A DNA stretch of 64,000 bases from Poseidonibacter parvus (GTDB taxonomy: Bacteria > Campylobacterota > Campylobacteria > Campylobacterales > Arcobacteraceae). The translations under genes and the position numbers were made by a program. Below are positions 27,778 through 36,487 of the stretch, piece by piece; the first letter of the stretch is position 1, and every line of letters starts with the position of its first letter. The notes beneath the pieces were generated by a model that made no database searches, was not told where the DNA came from, and saw nothing but the letters and a program-made list of their open reading frames with translations. The stretch is taken from NCBI RefSeq assembly GCF_001956695.1, contig NZ_CP019070.1:1922001-1986000 (forward strand), given 5' to 3'.

Positions 27778-28302
27778 TTATTTTTTATACTCTTTTTGTC
27801 CAACTTTACCTAAAAAGTAAAGTCCAATTGCAAGAACCATAATTGATACTGCAAAATACAACATTTCTAAGGCAGAAGTATATTTCATATGTAATACTCT
27901 TTGGAAAAATCCAACTACAAGTACCATAATAATTACTTTTGCTATTTTATCTTTTAATTGGTCAAGTGAAGAAATAGCAAGAATATTATTGCCTGTTTCT
28001 TTATTTTCAGCAGCTTCTATTTTTGATATAAAAAGTTCATAAATACCAAATGCAAAAATCAGCATTACAATTGCGATTAGGTATAAATCTACTGCTCCAA
28101 TTATTTTACTTACTATTACTTCATGAAAATCTTTTGGATGTAATCCATTTGCATAAACATTAAATGTGTACATTAAGACTTCATAAATATCAACTGATGC
28201 AACAATAAAAAGAACTATTGCACCAATAAGACCAAATACAACTGCTAGAAGAATAAATAATCTAGTCTTCCACATTGCACTTTCAAAAAGTCTTTCTAAC
28301 AT
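27778..28302 (-). CDS. UPF0114/YqhA-like small membrane protein
   Basis: This 174-aa integral membrane protein has about four transmembrane segments. N-terminal ESAMWKTRLFILLAVVFGLIG and the middle motif AVDLYLIAIVMLIFAFGIYELFIS are typical of the UPF0114 (YqhA) family. Its function is unestablished. The start overlaps the asd stop (TAATG), so it is translationally coupled to asd. It lies between asd and hemE. Confidence 0.82.
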   Translation of the reverse strand: MLERLFESAMWKTRLFILLAVVFGLIGAIVLFIVASVDIYEVLMYTFNVYANGLHPKDFHEVIVSKIIGAVDLYLIAIVMLIFAFGIYELFISKIEAAENKETGNNILAISSLDQLKDKIAKVIIMVLVVGFFQRVLHMKYTSALEMLYFAVSIMVLAIGLYFLGKVGQKEYKK

Positions 28303-29339
28303 TAAATATCATTCTCCATTTCAATCCATTTTAATGCAATTCTTACAGAATTAGTAGCAGCTCCAACTCTTACTTGATCTGCAACATTAAAATAGTGAAC
28401 AATATTTGGTGCATAAACATCTTTTCTAATTCTACCTACATAAGTAATATCTGTATCAGTTGAAACAATAGGCATTGGATATGCATTGTTTTCTAAATCA
28501 TCAATAACTTCAACATTTTCAAAGTTTTCTAAGCAATCTCTTACTTCAGCTACATTTACTTCTACATTATCTTCAAATGTAACAGTAATAGACTCTGAGT
28601 GAGATCTTAAAACAGGAACTCTAACACAAGTTGCTGCTACTTGAATCTGTTTTTTTAGAATCTTTTGAGTTTCATTTACCATTTTCATTTCTTCTTTAGT
28701 AAATCCATTCTCTTGTGCAACATCAATTTGAGGAATAACATTTAAAGCAATTTGATGAGCAAAAGCTTCTTTTTTTGCTTCACCTAAATTAAATGCAAAG
28801 AACGCTTGCATTTGTTTTACAAGTTCTTCCATACCAGCTTTTCCAGCACCAGAAACTGCTTGATAAGTTGATACATCAACTCTTTTAATTCCGTATAATT
28901 CATCTAATGGTTTTAAAGATAATACCATTTGAATTGTTGAACAATTTGGATTTGCAATAATTCCAGTTTCTCTCCATAAAGTAATATCTTCAGGATTAAC
29001 TTCAGGAACTACTAAAGGAACATTTGGATCCATTCTAAAATGACTTGTATTATCAATTACAACAGCTCCTGCTTCAACAGCATATTTTGCAAATTTCTCA
29101 GAAATTGAACCACCCGCAGAAAAAAATGCAATATCAACTTCATTTTCTTCAAATACAGTATCAGTTAATTCTAATACTGTATATTCTTTTTCTTTATATT
29201 CAATTTTACTACCTGCACTATTTGCACTTGCTAATGGCACGATATTTGCAACAGGGAAGTCATATGCTTCCATTACTCTAAAAAGTTCTTCTCCAACAGC
29301 ACCAGTTGCACCAACTACTGCTACATTAAATTTTCTCAT
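28302..29339 (-). CDS. asd: aspartate-semialdehyde dehydrogenase
   Basis: This 345-aa cytosolic enzyme reduces aspartyl-4-phosphate to aspartate semialdehyde (Lys, Met, Thr and diaminopimelate pathways). NADP-binding is in VAVVGATGAVGEELFRVM (residues 6-23). The catalytic Cys is in ANPNCSTIQMVLSL and active-site residues are in YQAVSGAGKAGMEEL. The His is expected near VRVPVLRSHSESI. The gene starts 4 bp after gyrA and ends overlapping the UPF0114 gene, so it is in an operon with gyrA. Confidence 0.97.
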   Translation of the reverse strand: MRKFNVAVVGATGAVGEELFRVMEAYDFPVANIVPLASANSAGSKIEYKEKEYTVLELTDTVFEENEVDIAFFSAGGSISEKFAKYAVEAGAVVIDNTSHFRMDPNVPLVVPEVNPEDITLWRETGIIANPNCSTIQMVLSLKPLDELYGIKRVDVSTYQAVSGAGKAGMEELVKQMQAFFAFNLGEAKKEAFAHQIALNVIPQIDVAQENGFTKEEMKMVNETQKILKKQIQVAATCVRVPVLRSHSESITVTFEDNVEVNVAEVRDCLENFENVEVIDDLENNAYPMPIVSTDTDITYVGRIRKDVYAPNIVHYFNVADQVRVGAATNSVRIALKWIEMENDI

Positions 29340-29343
29340 CTAC

Positions 29344-31959
29344 TTATTTTTCCTCGTTATTTTCTTCGTTTTCTTCATTATCTAATAATGATGGTGTTTC
29401 TTGAACATTTGATTCTGTATTTAAATCTACTGGGTTTAAACCTTCAACTGGTTCAACTACAACAACCTCACCATCTTCTGTATATCTAATCACATTTCCA
29501 TTTTCATCAACTTCAATTTCTTCAGCTTCTTTTGGACATTTTGCTATTGATACAACTTTATCACCTTTATCAACATTTACAATAATTACACCAGAAGTAT
29601 TTCTTCCTGCTTTTCTAATTGTTTGCATATCAACTCTAATCATTTTACCAATAGATGTAAGTGCCATTAAGTCTTGAGTTTCATCAACTAAAACTTCTCC
29701 AACAACATTACCAGTTTTATTTGATAATTTCATTGATATAACTCCAGAACCTGCTCTATTTGTTAATCTATATTCAGAAACTGTTGTTCTTTTTCCAATA
29801 CCTTTTTCAGAAATTGGTAATAATTCTTGTGATTCATCTGTAATAACATCAGCATCAACTACAAAATCAGAGTCATGTTTGAACTTAATACCTCTAACTC
29901 CTCTTGTAGATCTACCTTGTTCTCTTGTTTTTTCAATATCAAATCTAATACATTGACCTAAACTTGTAAATATCATTAAGAATTGCGAGCTTGGGTCTGT
30001 AATTTTAGCAGTTACAATTTCATCAGTATCATCAAGAACAATAGCTCTTACCCCATTTGATCTAATATTTGAGAATTCAGATAATGATGTTCTTTTAACA
30101 ACACCATTTCTTGTAAAGAATGCTAAAGATTTAGACTCATCAAAATCAGACGTTGGAATAATTGCCATAATTTTTTCATCATCTCTTAGGTTGATTAAGT
30201 TAACAACTGCTTTACCTTTTGCAGTTCTAGAACCTTCTGGAATTTTATATACTTTTAACCAGTATAATTGTCCCATATTTGTAACAAACATTAAAGTATC
30301 ATGAGTATTAGATACAAAGAATTTCTCAATGAAATCATCATCGTGTGTAGTTACAGCTGTTTTACCTTTTCCACCACGTCTTTGTTTTTCATAAGATTTA
30401 ATTGGTACTCTTTTTACATAACCGTTATGAGTAATAGTAACTACCATTGGCTCATTTGGAATTAAATCTTCAATATCAATTTCATCATAAGAATCTTCAA
30501 TATCAGTTCTTCTATCAGATGCAAATCTTTCTTTTACTTCTTCTAATTCTTCTCTAATAATTTCATTTAATCTATCTTCAGATTTTAAAATTAATTCTAA
30601 GTATTCGATTAAAGCTAATAATTCTTGATATTCAGCTTCTAATTTATCTCTTTGAAGACCAGTAAGTCTTCCTAATCTCATATCTAAAATAGCTTGAGAT
30701 TGAATATGAGATAATGAGAATCTTTCCTGAAGCTTTTCTCTTGCATCTGCATCATTAGCAGAAGCTTTAATAATTTTTACAACTTCATCAATATTATCAA
30801 GTGCAATTTTTAGACCTTCTAAAATATGTGCTCTTGCTTTTGCTTTTTCAAGTTCGAAAATAGTTCTTCTAATAATTACTGTTTTTCTATGTGATAAAAA
30901 TACAGTTAATAATTCTGGCAATGTAAATACTTTTGGTTCTTTATTGTGAACTGCAAGTAAAATAATTCCAAATGTATTTTCCATTGGAGTTGATTTATAA
31001 AGGTTGTTTAATACAATTTCACTCATTGCATCTTTTTTAAGTTCAATTACAACTCTAATTCCATCTCTATCAGATTCATCTCTAACTTCTGAAATACCTT
31101 CAATTTGTTTATCTTTTGCTAAGTTTGCAATTTGCTCAATTAGTCTAGATTTATTTACTTGGTAAGGTAATTCATCAAGAATAATAATCTCTTTCTTACC
31201 TTTTGTTTCAATATGATGCTTTGCTCTAATTCTTACACGTCCTCGACCTGTATTATAAGCATCGATAATTCCACGACGACCAAAAATAGTTCCACCTGTT
31301 GGGAAATCTGGACCTTTAATAAATTGCATTAATTCATCTGCCGTAGCTTCTGGATTATCAACCATATGTAAAACAGCTGCTAATAATTCATTTGAATTAT
31401 GCGGTGGAATTTTTGTAGCCATACCAACAGCAATACCTTCACTACCATTTAATAATAAGGTTGGAAGTCTTGTTGGAAGAACTGAAGGTTCTTTCATAGT
31501 ATCATCGTAGTTTGCTGTAAAGTTAACTGTATCTTTGTCTAAGTCTCTCATAACTTCTTCAGCAACTTTTGTCATACGAGCTTCTGTATATCTCATAGCA
31601 GCTGCATTATCACCATCAACAGAACCGAAGTTTCCTTGACCATCAATTAGTGGTGCTCTCATTGAGAAATCTTGTGCAAGTCTTACTAATGCATCATAAA
31701 CTGAGTTATCACCATGTGGATGGTACTTACCAATAACATCTCCAACAATTCTCGCAGATTTTTTATAAGCTGATTTTGATGTAATATTTAAATCATGCAT
31801 AGCATATAAAATTCTTCTGTGAACTGGTTTTAATCCATCTCTTGCATCTGGTAATGCACGACCAATAATAACACTCATTGAGTAATCTAAATACGAAGCT
31901 TTAACAGAGTCTTCAATATTTATATCAATAATATCTTGATTTTCGAAAAGGTTTTCCAT
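29344..31959 (-). CDS. gyrA: DNA gyrase subunit A
   Basis: This is the GyrA subunit of DNA gyrase, about 871 aa. The N-terminal breakage-reunion domain has the catalytic Tyr in AAMRYTEARM. The quinolone region HPHGDNSVYDALVRLAQDFS has Asn where E. coli has Ser83. The GyrA box is QRRGGKG (about residues 557-563), followed by beta-pinwheel repeats and an acidic C-terminal tail rich in Glu and Asn. I place the start at the second ATG (31959, MENLFENQ). It matches family N-termini and stands 9 bp from AAAGG at 31969-31973. The ATG at 31965 would add only two residues. Confidence 0.96.
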   Translation of the reverse strand: MENLFENQDIIDINIEDSVKASYLDYSMSVIIGRALPDARDGLKPVHRRILYAMHDLNITSKSAYKKSARIVGDVIGKYHPHGDNSVYDALVRLAQDFSMRAPLIDGQGNFGSVDGDNAAAMRYTEARMTKVAEEVMRDLDKDTVNFTANYDDTMKEPSVLPTRLPTLLLNGSEGIAVGMATKIPPHNSNELLAAVLHMVDNPEATADELMQFIKGPDFPTGGTIFGRRGIIDAYNTGRGRVRIRAKHHIETKGKKEIIILDELPYQVNKSRLIEQIANLAKDKQIEGISEVRDESDRDGIRVVIELKKDAMSEIVLNNLYKSTPMENTFGIILLAVHNKEPKVFTLPELLTVFLSHRKTVIIRRTIFELEKAKARAHILEGLKIALDNIDEVVKIIKASANDADAREKLQERFSLSHIQSQAILDMRLGRLTGLQRDKLEAEYQELLALIEYLELILKSEDRLNEIIREELEEVKERFASDRRTDIEDSYDEIDIEDLIPNEPMVVTITHNGYVKRVPIKSYEKQRRGGKGKTAVTTHDDDFIEKFFVSNTHDTLMFVTNMGQLYWLKVYKIPEGSRTAKGKAVVNLINLRDDEKIMAIIPTSDFDESKSLAFFTRNGVVKRTSLSEFSNIRSNGVRAIVLDDTDEIVTAKITDPSSQFLMIFTSLGQCIRFDIEKTREQGRSTRGVRGIKFKHDSDFVVDADVITDESQELLPISEKGIGKRTTVSEYRLTNRAGSGVISMKLSNKTGNVVGEVLVDETQDLMALTSIGKMIRVDMQTIRKAGRNTSGVIIVNVDKGDKVVSIAKCPKEAEEIEVDENGNVIRYTEDGEVVVVEPVEGLNPVDLNTESNVQETPSLLDNEENEENNEEK

Positions 31960-32051
31960 GTACATAGGCCTTTGTTTTATAAAATTAAGTTATTTTATCT
32001 AAAAAGGGCTTAGCATAAGTTGTAAGAATAAAGAAGAGGAAAAAAATGCAT

Positions 32052-32097
32052 AAAAAAAGGGCTTAAAGCAAAACTTTAAGCCCTTTTAATTAGTAAA
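32052..32097 (-). terminator. strong terminator after the DUF465 gene
   Basis: Arms of about 14 bp (CTTAAAGC-type core with GGGCTT/AAGCCC) enclose a 5-base loop and are followed by a T-run on the minus strand. Flanking A-runs make it potentially bidirectional. It separates the DUF465 gene from gyrA, so gyrA needs its own promoter. Confidence 0.8.
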
Positions 32098-32098
32098 G

Positions 32099-32314
32099 TT
32101 ATTTAGAATTTTTATATGTAATAATTATATTATAAACTTCATCTTTAAGTTTTAATTTTTCTTTCTTTTTTGTTTCAATTGTAACATCATCAGCATGAGC
32201 TTCAATTAATTTTGTAATCTCTTCATCTAAATCATTATGCTTATCAAATAATCTATGAAAATGAGCATCTTTTTGTTTTAATTCTGTAATTAATTCTCTA
32301 TGTTCGTGAAACAT
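32099..32314 (-). CDS. DUF465/YdcH-family small protein
   Basis: This 71-aa highly charged, fully helical protein begins MFHEHRELITELKQKDAHFHRLFDKHNDLDEEI in family style. The key features are FHRLFDKHNDLDEEI and the C-terminal KLKDEVYNII stretch. The DUF465 function is unknown. It is monocistronic, with a strong hairpin immediately after its stop codon and its own short upstream region before argJ. Confidence 0.85.
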   Translation of the reverse strand: MFHEHRELITELKQKDAHFHRLFDKHNDLDEEITKLIEAHADDVTIETKKKEKLKLKDEVYNIIITYKNSK

Positions 32315-32378
32315 TTTTCGTCCTAGTTTTGAATTTTTGTTATTTAATTATACTCTTAGTTTTCTTAAAAATATTTTA

Positions 32379-33560
32379 CTATGTACGATAATCAGCATTG
32401 ATTTCTACATACTTATAACCTAAGTCACATCCATAAGCTGTAAATGATTTATCACCTAAACCAATATCACAAATAACTTTAAATTTATCATCTTTTAATA
32501 CTTCTGAAGCTTTTGCTTCTGTATTTGCATCAAAGCAAAGTTCACCTTTATTATATACAATAATATTATTATATGATATAACTAAAGTTTCTTCATTACA
32601 TGTAATTTTACTAGCACCAATAGTTGAAGCAATTCTTCCAAAATTTGGATCTTCTCCAAAAAGTGCAGTTTTAACAAGTAGTGAATTGGATAATGCTTTT
32701 GCAGCAATTTGTGCATCTTCTTTAGTAAGTGCATTTATTACTTCAAAGGCAACAGCTTTTTTAGCGCCCTCTCCATCTGCTACCATTAACATTGCCATAT
32801 CATGCATTACTAATCGTAAAGCTTCAAAGAAAGCTTGCTTTTCATATGAGTTTGATTTCTTATTTGCTAGTAACATTACTGTATCATTTGTAGATGTATC
32901 ACCATCAACTGAAATTGCATTAAAAGTTGTTTCACTATTAACTTTTAATGCTTCTTTCATATCACTTACAGGAATATTTGCATCCGTACAAATAAAACAT
33001 AACATAGTTGCAAGATTTGGATTAATCATTCCTGCACCTTTTGCAACTGCACCTATTTTAAATGAGCTTCCATCTTCAAGTTTTACTTCATACATACAAG
33101 TTTTTGAATAAGCATCAGTAGTCATAATTGCTTTAGATAAGTTTTCACCACTTTTTGATGATAAATCAAAAGATTTTGCACCATTTACTATTTTTTCAAT
33201 AGGTAAAGGATTTCCAATAACTCCAGTTGAACTCATAATTGGGTTTATTAAATCAAAATCTAATTGAGAAAAGATAGTATCAATATCTTCAATACCTTTT
33301 TTTCCAGTCATTGCATTTGCATTTTTTGAATTAATTAAAACAAAGTTTGTTTTAAAGTTTTCTTCATATTGTAAGAAATGTTTTAAAGGAGCTGCTTGAA
33401 ATTTATTTTCAGTAAAAACAGCTTGAACGTCACAAGGTTCGCTTACATAAATAAAACCTAAGTCATTATCTCCACTTGGTTTTAATCCTGCACTAATGCC
33501 ATCACAATAAAAACCATCAATTTGGTCGATAAAACCTTTTATAGGTAAGATTGTAAACAT
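32379..33560 (-). CDS. argJ: bifunctional glutamate N-acetyltransferase / amino-acid acetyltransferase
   Basis: This cytosolic enzyme of arginine synthesis transfers acetyl from N-acetylornithine to glutamate and can also use acetyl-CoA. It is self-cleaving: the processing Thr follows Ala in KGAGMINPNLATMLCF (near residue 180), which would split alpha and beta chains. Other landmarks are IMTTDAYSKT and SVDGDTSTNDT. I choose the ATG at 33560. The AGGAG lies 9 bp upstream of it, while the ATG at 33569 directly abuts that AGGAG and overlaps the channel gene. The start follows the stop of the K+ channel gene by one base. Confidence 0.92.
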   Translation of the reverse strand: MFTILPIKGFIDQIDGFYCDGISAGLKPSGDNDLGFIYVSEPCDVQAVFTENKFQAAPLKHFLQYEENFKTNFVLINSKNANAMTGKKGIEDIDTIFSQLDFDLINPIMSSTGVIGNPLPIEKIVNGAKSFDLSSKSGENLSKAIMTTDAYSKTCMYEVKLEDGSSFKIGAVAKGAGMINPNLATMLCFICTDANIPVSDMKEALKVNSETTFNAISVDGDTSTNDTVMLLANKKSNSYEKQAFFEALRLVMHDMAMLMVADGEGAKKAVAFEVINALTKEDAQIAAKALSNSLLVKTALFGEDPNFGRIASTIGASKITCNEETLVISYNNIIVYNKGELCFDANTEAKASEVLKDDKFKVICDIGLGDKSFTAYGCDLGYKYVEINADYRT

Positions 33561-33561
33561 T

Positions 33562-34683
33562 TTATTCATCTCCTGGTTTTCTATTTAGACTTATAATTCT
33601 TTTTGCTCTAGCAATTCCTTTTTGTGAACCTACTAATAATAATTTTGAATTAGCACTTATCACAACTGAACCACTTGGCATTTGAATAAACCTACCTTTT
33701 GCTTCTGTAATTCCAATTACAGATACTTTAAGTTTATCTCTTAATCGTAAATCTTTCATTTCTTTATTAACTACCCAAGAGTCTTCGTTTACGAAAGCTT
33801 CTTCCATATCAATTGGAGTATCTCTTTTATATAAAAACTCATCAAGTACATTTTCCATATCTGGTCTAATTGCCATGGCTGAAACTCTTTTTGCCATTAA
33901 AGACGGAGTTGCTACAACTTTATCGGCTCCAAGTTTTTGAAGTCTGATTTTTTCATTTTGTGTTTCTGCATTAGAAATGATTAAAAAAGGACTTCGTCCT
34001 AATTCTTTTTCATATAATCTAACAGAAGCAATTAAAGTAATATTGTCTGAAATATTTTTTGATAAAGATATTGCACCTTTTGCCGAAGATAAATGTGATT
34101 TCAAAAAAGCTAATTCTTTATATGGTTCTTCTTTTACCCAATATGGATAACCGTTTTCTTTTGCAATTTTTTCAATATCTTCGCTAGGATCTACAACCAC
34201 AAAAGGAACTTGATTGTCCCTGAATTGTTTAGCTAATTGTAATGTATATTCATTGTGATAAAAAATCACGAAGTGTCTTCTTAATCTTGCAATTTTGTAA
34301 AGCATATTTCTTTCCTTATACAAATCAAATAATCGGCCTTTTATTACAGCATCAATTAGTACAGCAGTTGAAAGTGTAAAAGTAGCAAATCCAAAGATTA
34401 TTAGTGTGACTGTAAAAAATCTACCTGCTTGTGATATTTCAGCAACTTCACCAAATCCAACAGTAGTAAATGTAATACCTGTTTGATAAATAGCATCTAA
34501 AATTGGGAAATCATCAATAATTATATATCCAAGTGTTCCTATCATCATGATAACTTGAACTAGTACGAGTGGTAGTCTAAATGGTTTTAGTTGAGAGTAT
34601 ATTAAAGGGTTTAGATCATACTCAGGCTTGGCTGTTTTGAATTCCCAACCAAGCGCTTTTCTGACTCTTCTAAAGATGCTCAT
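33562..34683 (-). CDS. two-TM potassium channel with RCK domains (atypical RCK-N)
   Basis: This 373-aa K+ channel subunit has two transmembrane helices flanking the filter TTVGFGE (about residues 74-80), followed by a cytosolic RCK_N domain and a TrkA_C domain (about 290-370). It would work as a tetramer in the inner membrane. The Rossmann glycine motif is replaced: where GxGxxG is expected the sequence reads HFVIFYHNEYTLQLA. NAD(H) gating is therefore doubtful, although VVVD at the end of the second strand is kept. It is close to rpmB (21 bp) and immediately upstream of argJ. Confidence 0.85.
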   Translation of the reverse strand: MSIFRRVRKALGWEFKTAKPEYDLNPLIYSQLKPFRLPLVLVQVIMMIGTLGYIIIDDFPILDAIYQTGITFTTVGFGEVAEISQAGRFFTVTLIIFGFATFTLSTAVLIDAVIKGRLFDLYKERNMLYKIARLRRHFVIFYHNEYTLQLAKQFRDNQVPFVVVDPSEDIEKIAKENGYPYWVKEEPYKELAFLKSHLSSAKGAISLSKNISDNITLIASVRLYEKELGRSPFLIISNAETQNEKIRLQKLGADKVVATPSLMAKRVSAMAIRPDMENVLDEFLYKRDTPIDMEEAFVNEDSWVVNKEMKDLRLRDKLKVSVIGITEAKGRFIQMPSGSVVISANSKLLLVGSQKGIARAKRIISLNRKPGDE

Positions 34684-34704
34684 GAAAGCACTTTCATTAG
34701 CCTT

Positions 34705-34893
34705 CTATGAGTGTTTTTTAAGAGTTCTTAACTCTTTAGCAGAAATTCTAATTTTCTGAGTAGTACCATCTTCTAAAGTAACTCTTACAGTTCTTAAGTT
34801 TGGTAAAAATCTTTTTTTAGTTCTGTTTTTTGCGTGACTTACGTTGTTACCAACCATAGGTCCTTTTCCTGATATTGCGCATCTTCTTGACAT
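34705..34893 (-). CDS. rpmB: 50S ribosomal protein L28
   Basis: This 62-aa basic ribosomal protein has the L28 signature [20 protein letters not shown] at the N-terminus and [20 protein letters not shown] in the middle. The single Cys near position 5 is not a full Zn knuckle, so it is a zinc-free type L28. It is followed by the K+ channel gene at 21 bp. AAGGAAG precedes the ATG. Confidence 0.96.
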   Translation of the reverse strand: MSRRCAISGKGPMVGNNVSHAKNRTKKRFLPNLRTVRVTLEDGTTQKIRISAKELRTLKKHS

Positions 34894-34954
34894 TTGTCTT
34901 CCTTCTATAGTGAAAAATATTGGCGTATTCTACCTAATTTATCTTAATATTTAT

Positions 34955-35824
34955 TTAAATACTCTCTATGATTGTGTTTAATTTATTTAAATTCTTTGAT
35001 AATTCATATTTCTTTGCAATTTTTCTGTTTTCTTTTTGAATAAGCTTTAAATCTTCTTCTCTTGATAATAGAGCATCAACTTTAAAACTAGTATTTGGAT
35101 CACTAGGGTTTTCCATCGTTGCAAAAACATCAATCAACTCACTTGCATAGTTTGTTGTAGTACTTAAAACAGCACATTTACAATACATTGCTTTTAAAAT
35201 ATTTGTTGCAAAACTTTTATTATATGTTGGAAGAATAAAAATATCAGCTGCTAAAAATAAATCATTTGGTTTTTCATAATCTTCTAACAATAAAACTTCA
35301 TCACCAAAATTGTACTTTGATATTAAAAACTTTAGTGCATTTATTTGATTTTTATCTGAAGAAACTATAATTTGTTTATTCATAGAACGTAAAGTGACAA
35401 TGATATCAAAGAATTCTTTTACACCAGAAGTTTTCAAATTATTTGCTGTAAAGTATATAATCTTTGGCGTTGAATCTATATCATATTTTTTACATAATTC
35501 TTCTTTGATTTGTTTTGGCTTTTTATAGCTCATATTTATACTGGGATAGATAACTTTTATATTCTCTTTTGAGATATCTGTTTTTTCAAGGATTTCTTTT
35601 TTAAGTAGCTTTGAATTTACAATAGTTTTTTTTGAGTTTTTAATATTCAAAATTGCTTCTTCATCTAAAGTTCCTGAGTGAAAATAGATATCTGCATATT
35701 CTTTTTTTGCAAAAGAAAGTTTTTTTAATAATGTTTGTTTTTTTAAGACAAAAATTCTTTCATCTTTTTCTAATTCTTTTATTAGGTTTGTTTTATTTTT
35801 ATAATATATTGAAGTTTTAGTCAC
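34955..35824 (-). CDS. GT4-like glycosyltransferase
   Basis: This 289-aa protein is shorter than a full GT-B enzyme because the N-terminal domain is reduced. C-terminal GT4 features are present: VIYPSINMSY after an N-terminal block, then KIIYFTANNLKTSGVKEFFDI, a central ADIFILPTYNKSFATNILKAMYCKCAVLSTTT, and acidic residues near the sugar-phosphate site. It is divergent from the heptose operon, so it could act in core or lipooligosaccharide assembly, but the acceptor and sugar are unknown. The first third lacks a clear nucleotide-binding Gly loop. Confidence 0.75.
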   Translation of the reverse strand: MTKTSIYYKNKTNLIKELEKDERIFVLKKQTLLKKLSFAKKEYADIYFHSGTLDEEAILNIKNSKKTIVNSKLLKKEILEKTDISKENIKVIYPSINMSYKKPKQIKEELCKKYDIDSTPKIIYFTANNLKTSGVKEFFDIIVTLRSMNKQIIVSSDKNQINALKFLISKYNFGDEVLLLEDYEKPNDLFLAADIFILPTYNKSFATNILKAMYCKCAVLSTTTNYASELIDVFATMENPSDPNTSFKVDALLSREEDLKLIQKENRKIAKKYELSKNLNKLNTIIESI

Positions 35825-35904
35825 ATTTTCTCTTTATACTAATCTTTTTTAAACAATATATAATTTTCACTTACTAGTCTCTTAATTAAATTAAGAATAC
35901 ATTG

Positions 35905-35913
35905 TGTTATAAT
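35905..35913 (+). promoter_or_regulatory. extended -10 promoter for the ADP-heptose operon
   Basis: TGTTATAAT (TGn plus a perfect TATAAT) lies about 34 bp upstream of the TTG start of gmhB. No clear -35 is present. Confidence 0.55.
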
Positions 35914-35946
35914 AATATTTATTTATAATAACTGAGGATTATAAAA

Positions 35947-36477
35947 TTGACAAGACAAAAAATAGTTTTTCTTGACAGAGATGGTGTAATAAATATTGAT
36001 AAACATTACGTTTATAAAATTGAAGATTTTGAGTTTATAAATAATATATTTGATACTTGTATTTATTTCCAAAAACTCGGATATAAAATTATAATTGTTA
36101 CAAATCAATCTGGCATAGGAAGAAAATATTTTAGTCAAAATGATTTTGATAAATTGTCGGAATGGATGATAAAAGAGTTTAAAAATAAAAAAATTGAGAT
36201 ACTTGATGTTTTTTTCTGCCCTCATACACCAAATGATAATTGTTTTTGTAGAAAACCAAAACCTGGAATGATTACTCAAGCTTGTCAAAAGTATGATATT
36301 GATTTAAATACTTCATGGATGATTGGAGATAAAATATCAGATATTGATATGGCTTTTAATGCAGGAATTAAAAACTCAATTTTAATTTCTAGCCAATATT
36401 CATACAATATAGATGATCTCAAAACAAAAAATATTGTTGAAGATATAATTGAAACAAAAAATATAATAAAAGCTTAG
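35947..36477 (+). CDS. gmhB: D-glycero-beta-D-manno-heptose-1,7-bisphosphate 7-phosphatase
   Basis: This 176-aa cytosolic HAD phosphatase makes heptose-1-phosphate in ADP-heptose synthesis. Motif I is VFLDRDGVINID, motif II is IVTNQSGIGRKYF, and the zinc-binding Cys/His loop is FFCPHTPNDNCFCRKPKPG. Motif IV is WMIGDKISDIDMAFNAG. The start is TTG at 35947, preceded by GAGG at a good distance. It is first in the operon gmhB-hldD-hldE-gmhA. Confidence 0.95.
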   Translation: MTRQKIVFLDRDGVINIDKHYVYKIEDFEFINNIFDTCIYFQKLGYKIIIVTNQSGIGRKYFSQNDFDKLSEWMIKEFKNKKIEILDVFFCPHTPNDNCFCRKPKPGMITQACQKYDIDLNTSWMIGDKISDIDMAFNAGIKNSILISSQYSYNIDDLKTKNIVEDIIETKNIIKA

Positions 36478-36487
36478 GATACACTTA

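Noticed and set aside
33561-33569. ATG at 33569 as argJ start
   Set aside because: It directly abuts the AGGAG site, leaving no spacer, while the ATG at 33560 has a 9-bp spacer.
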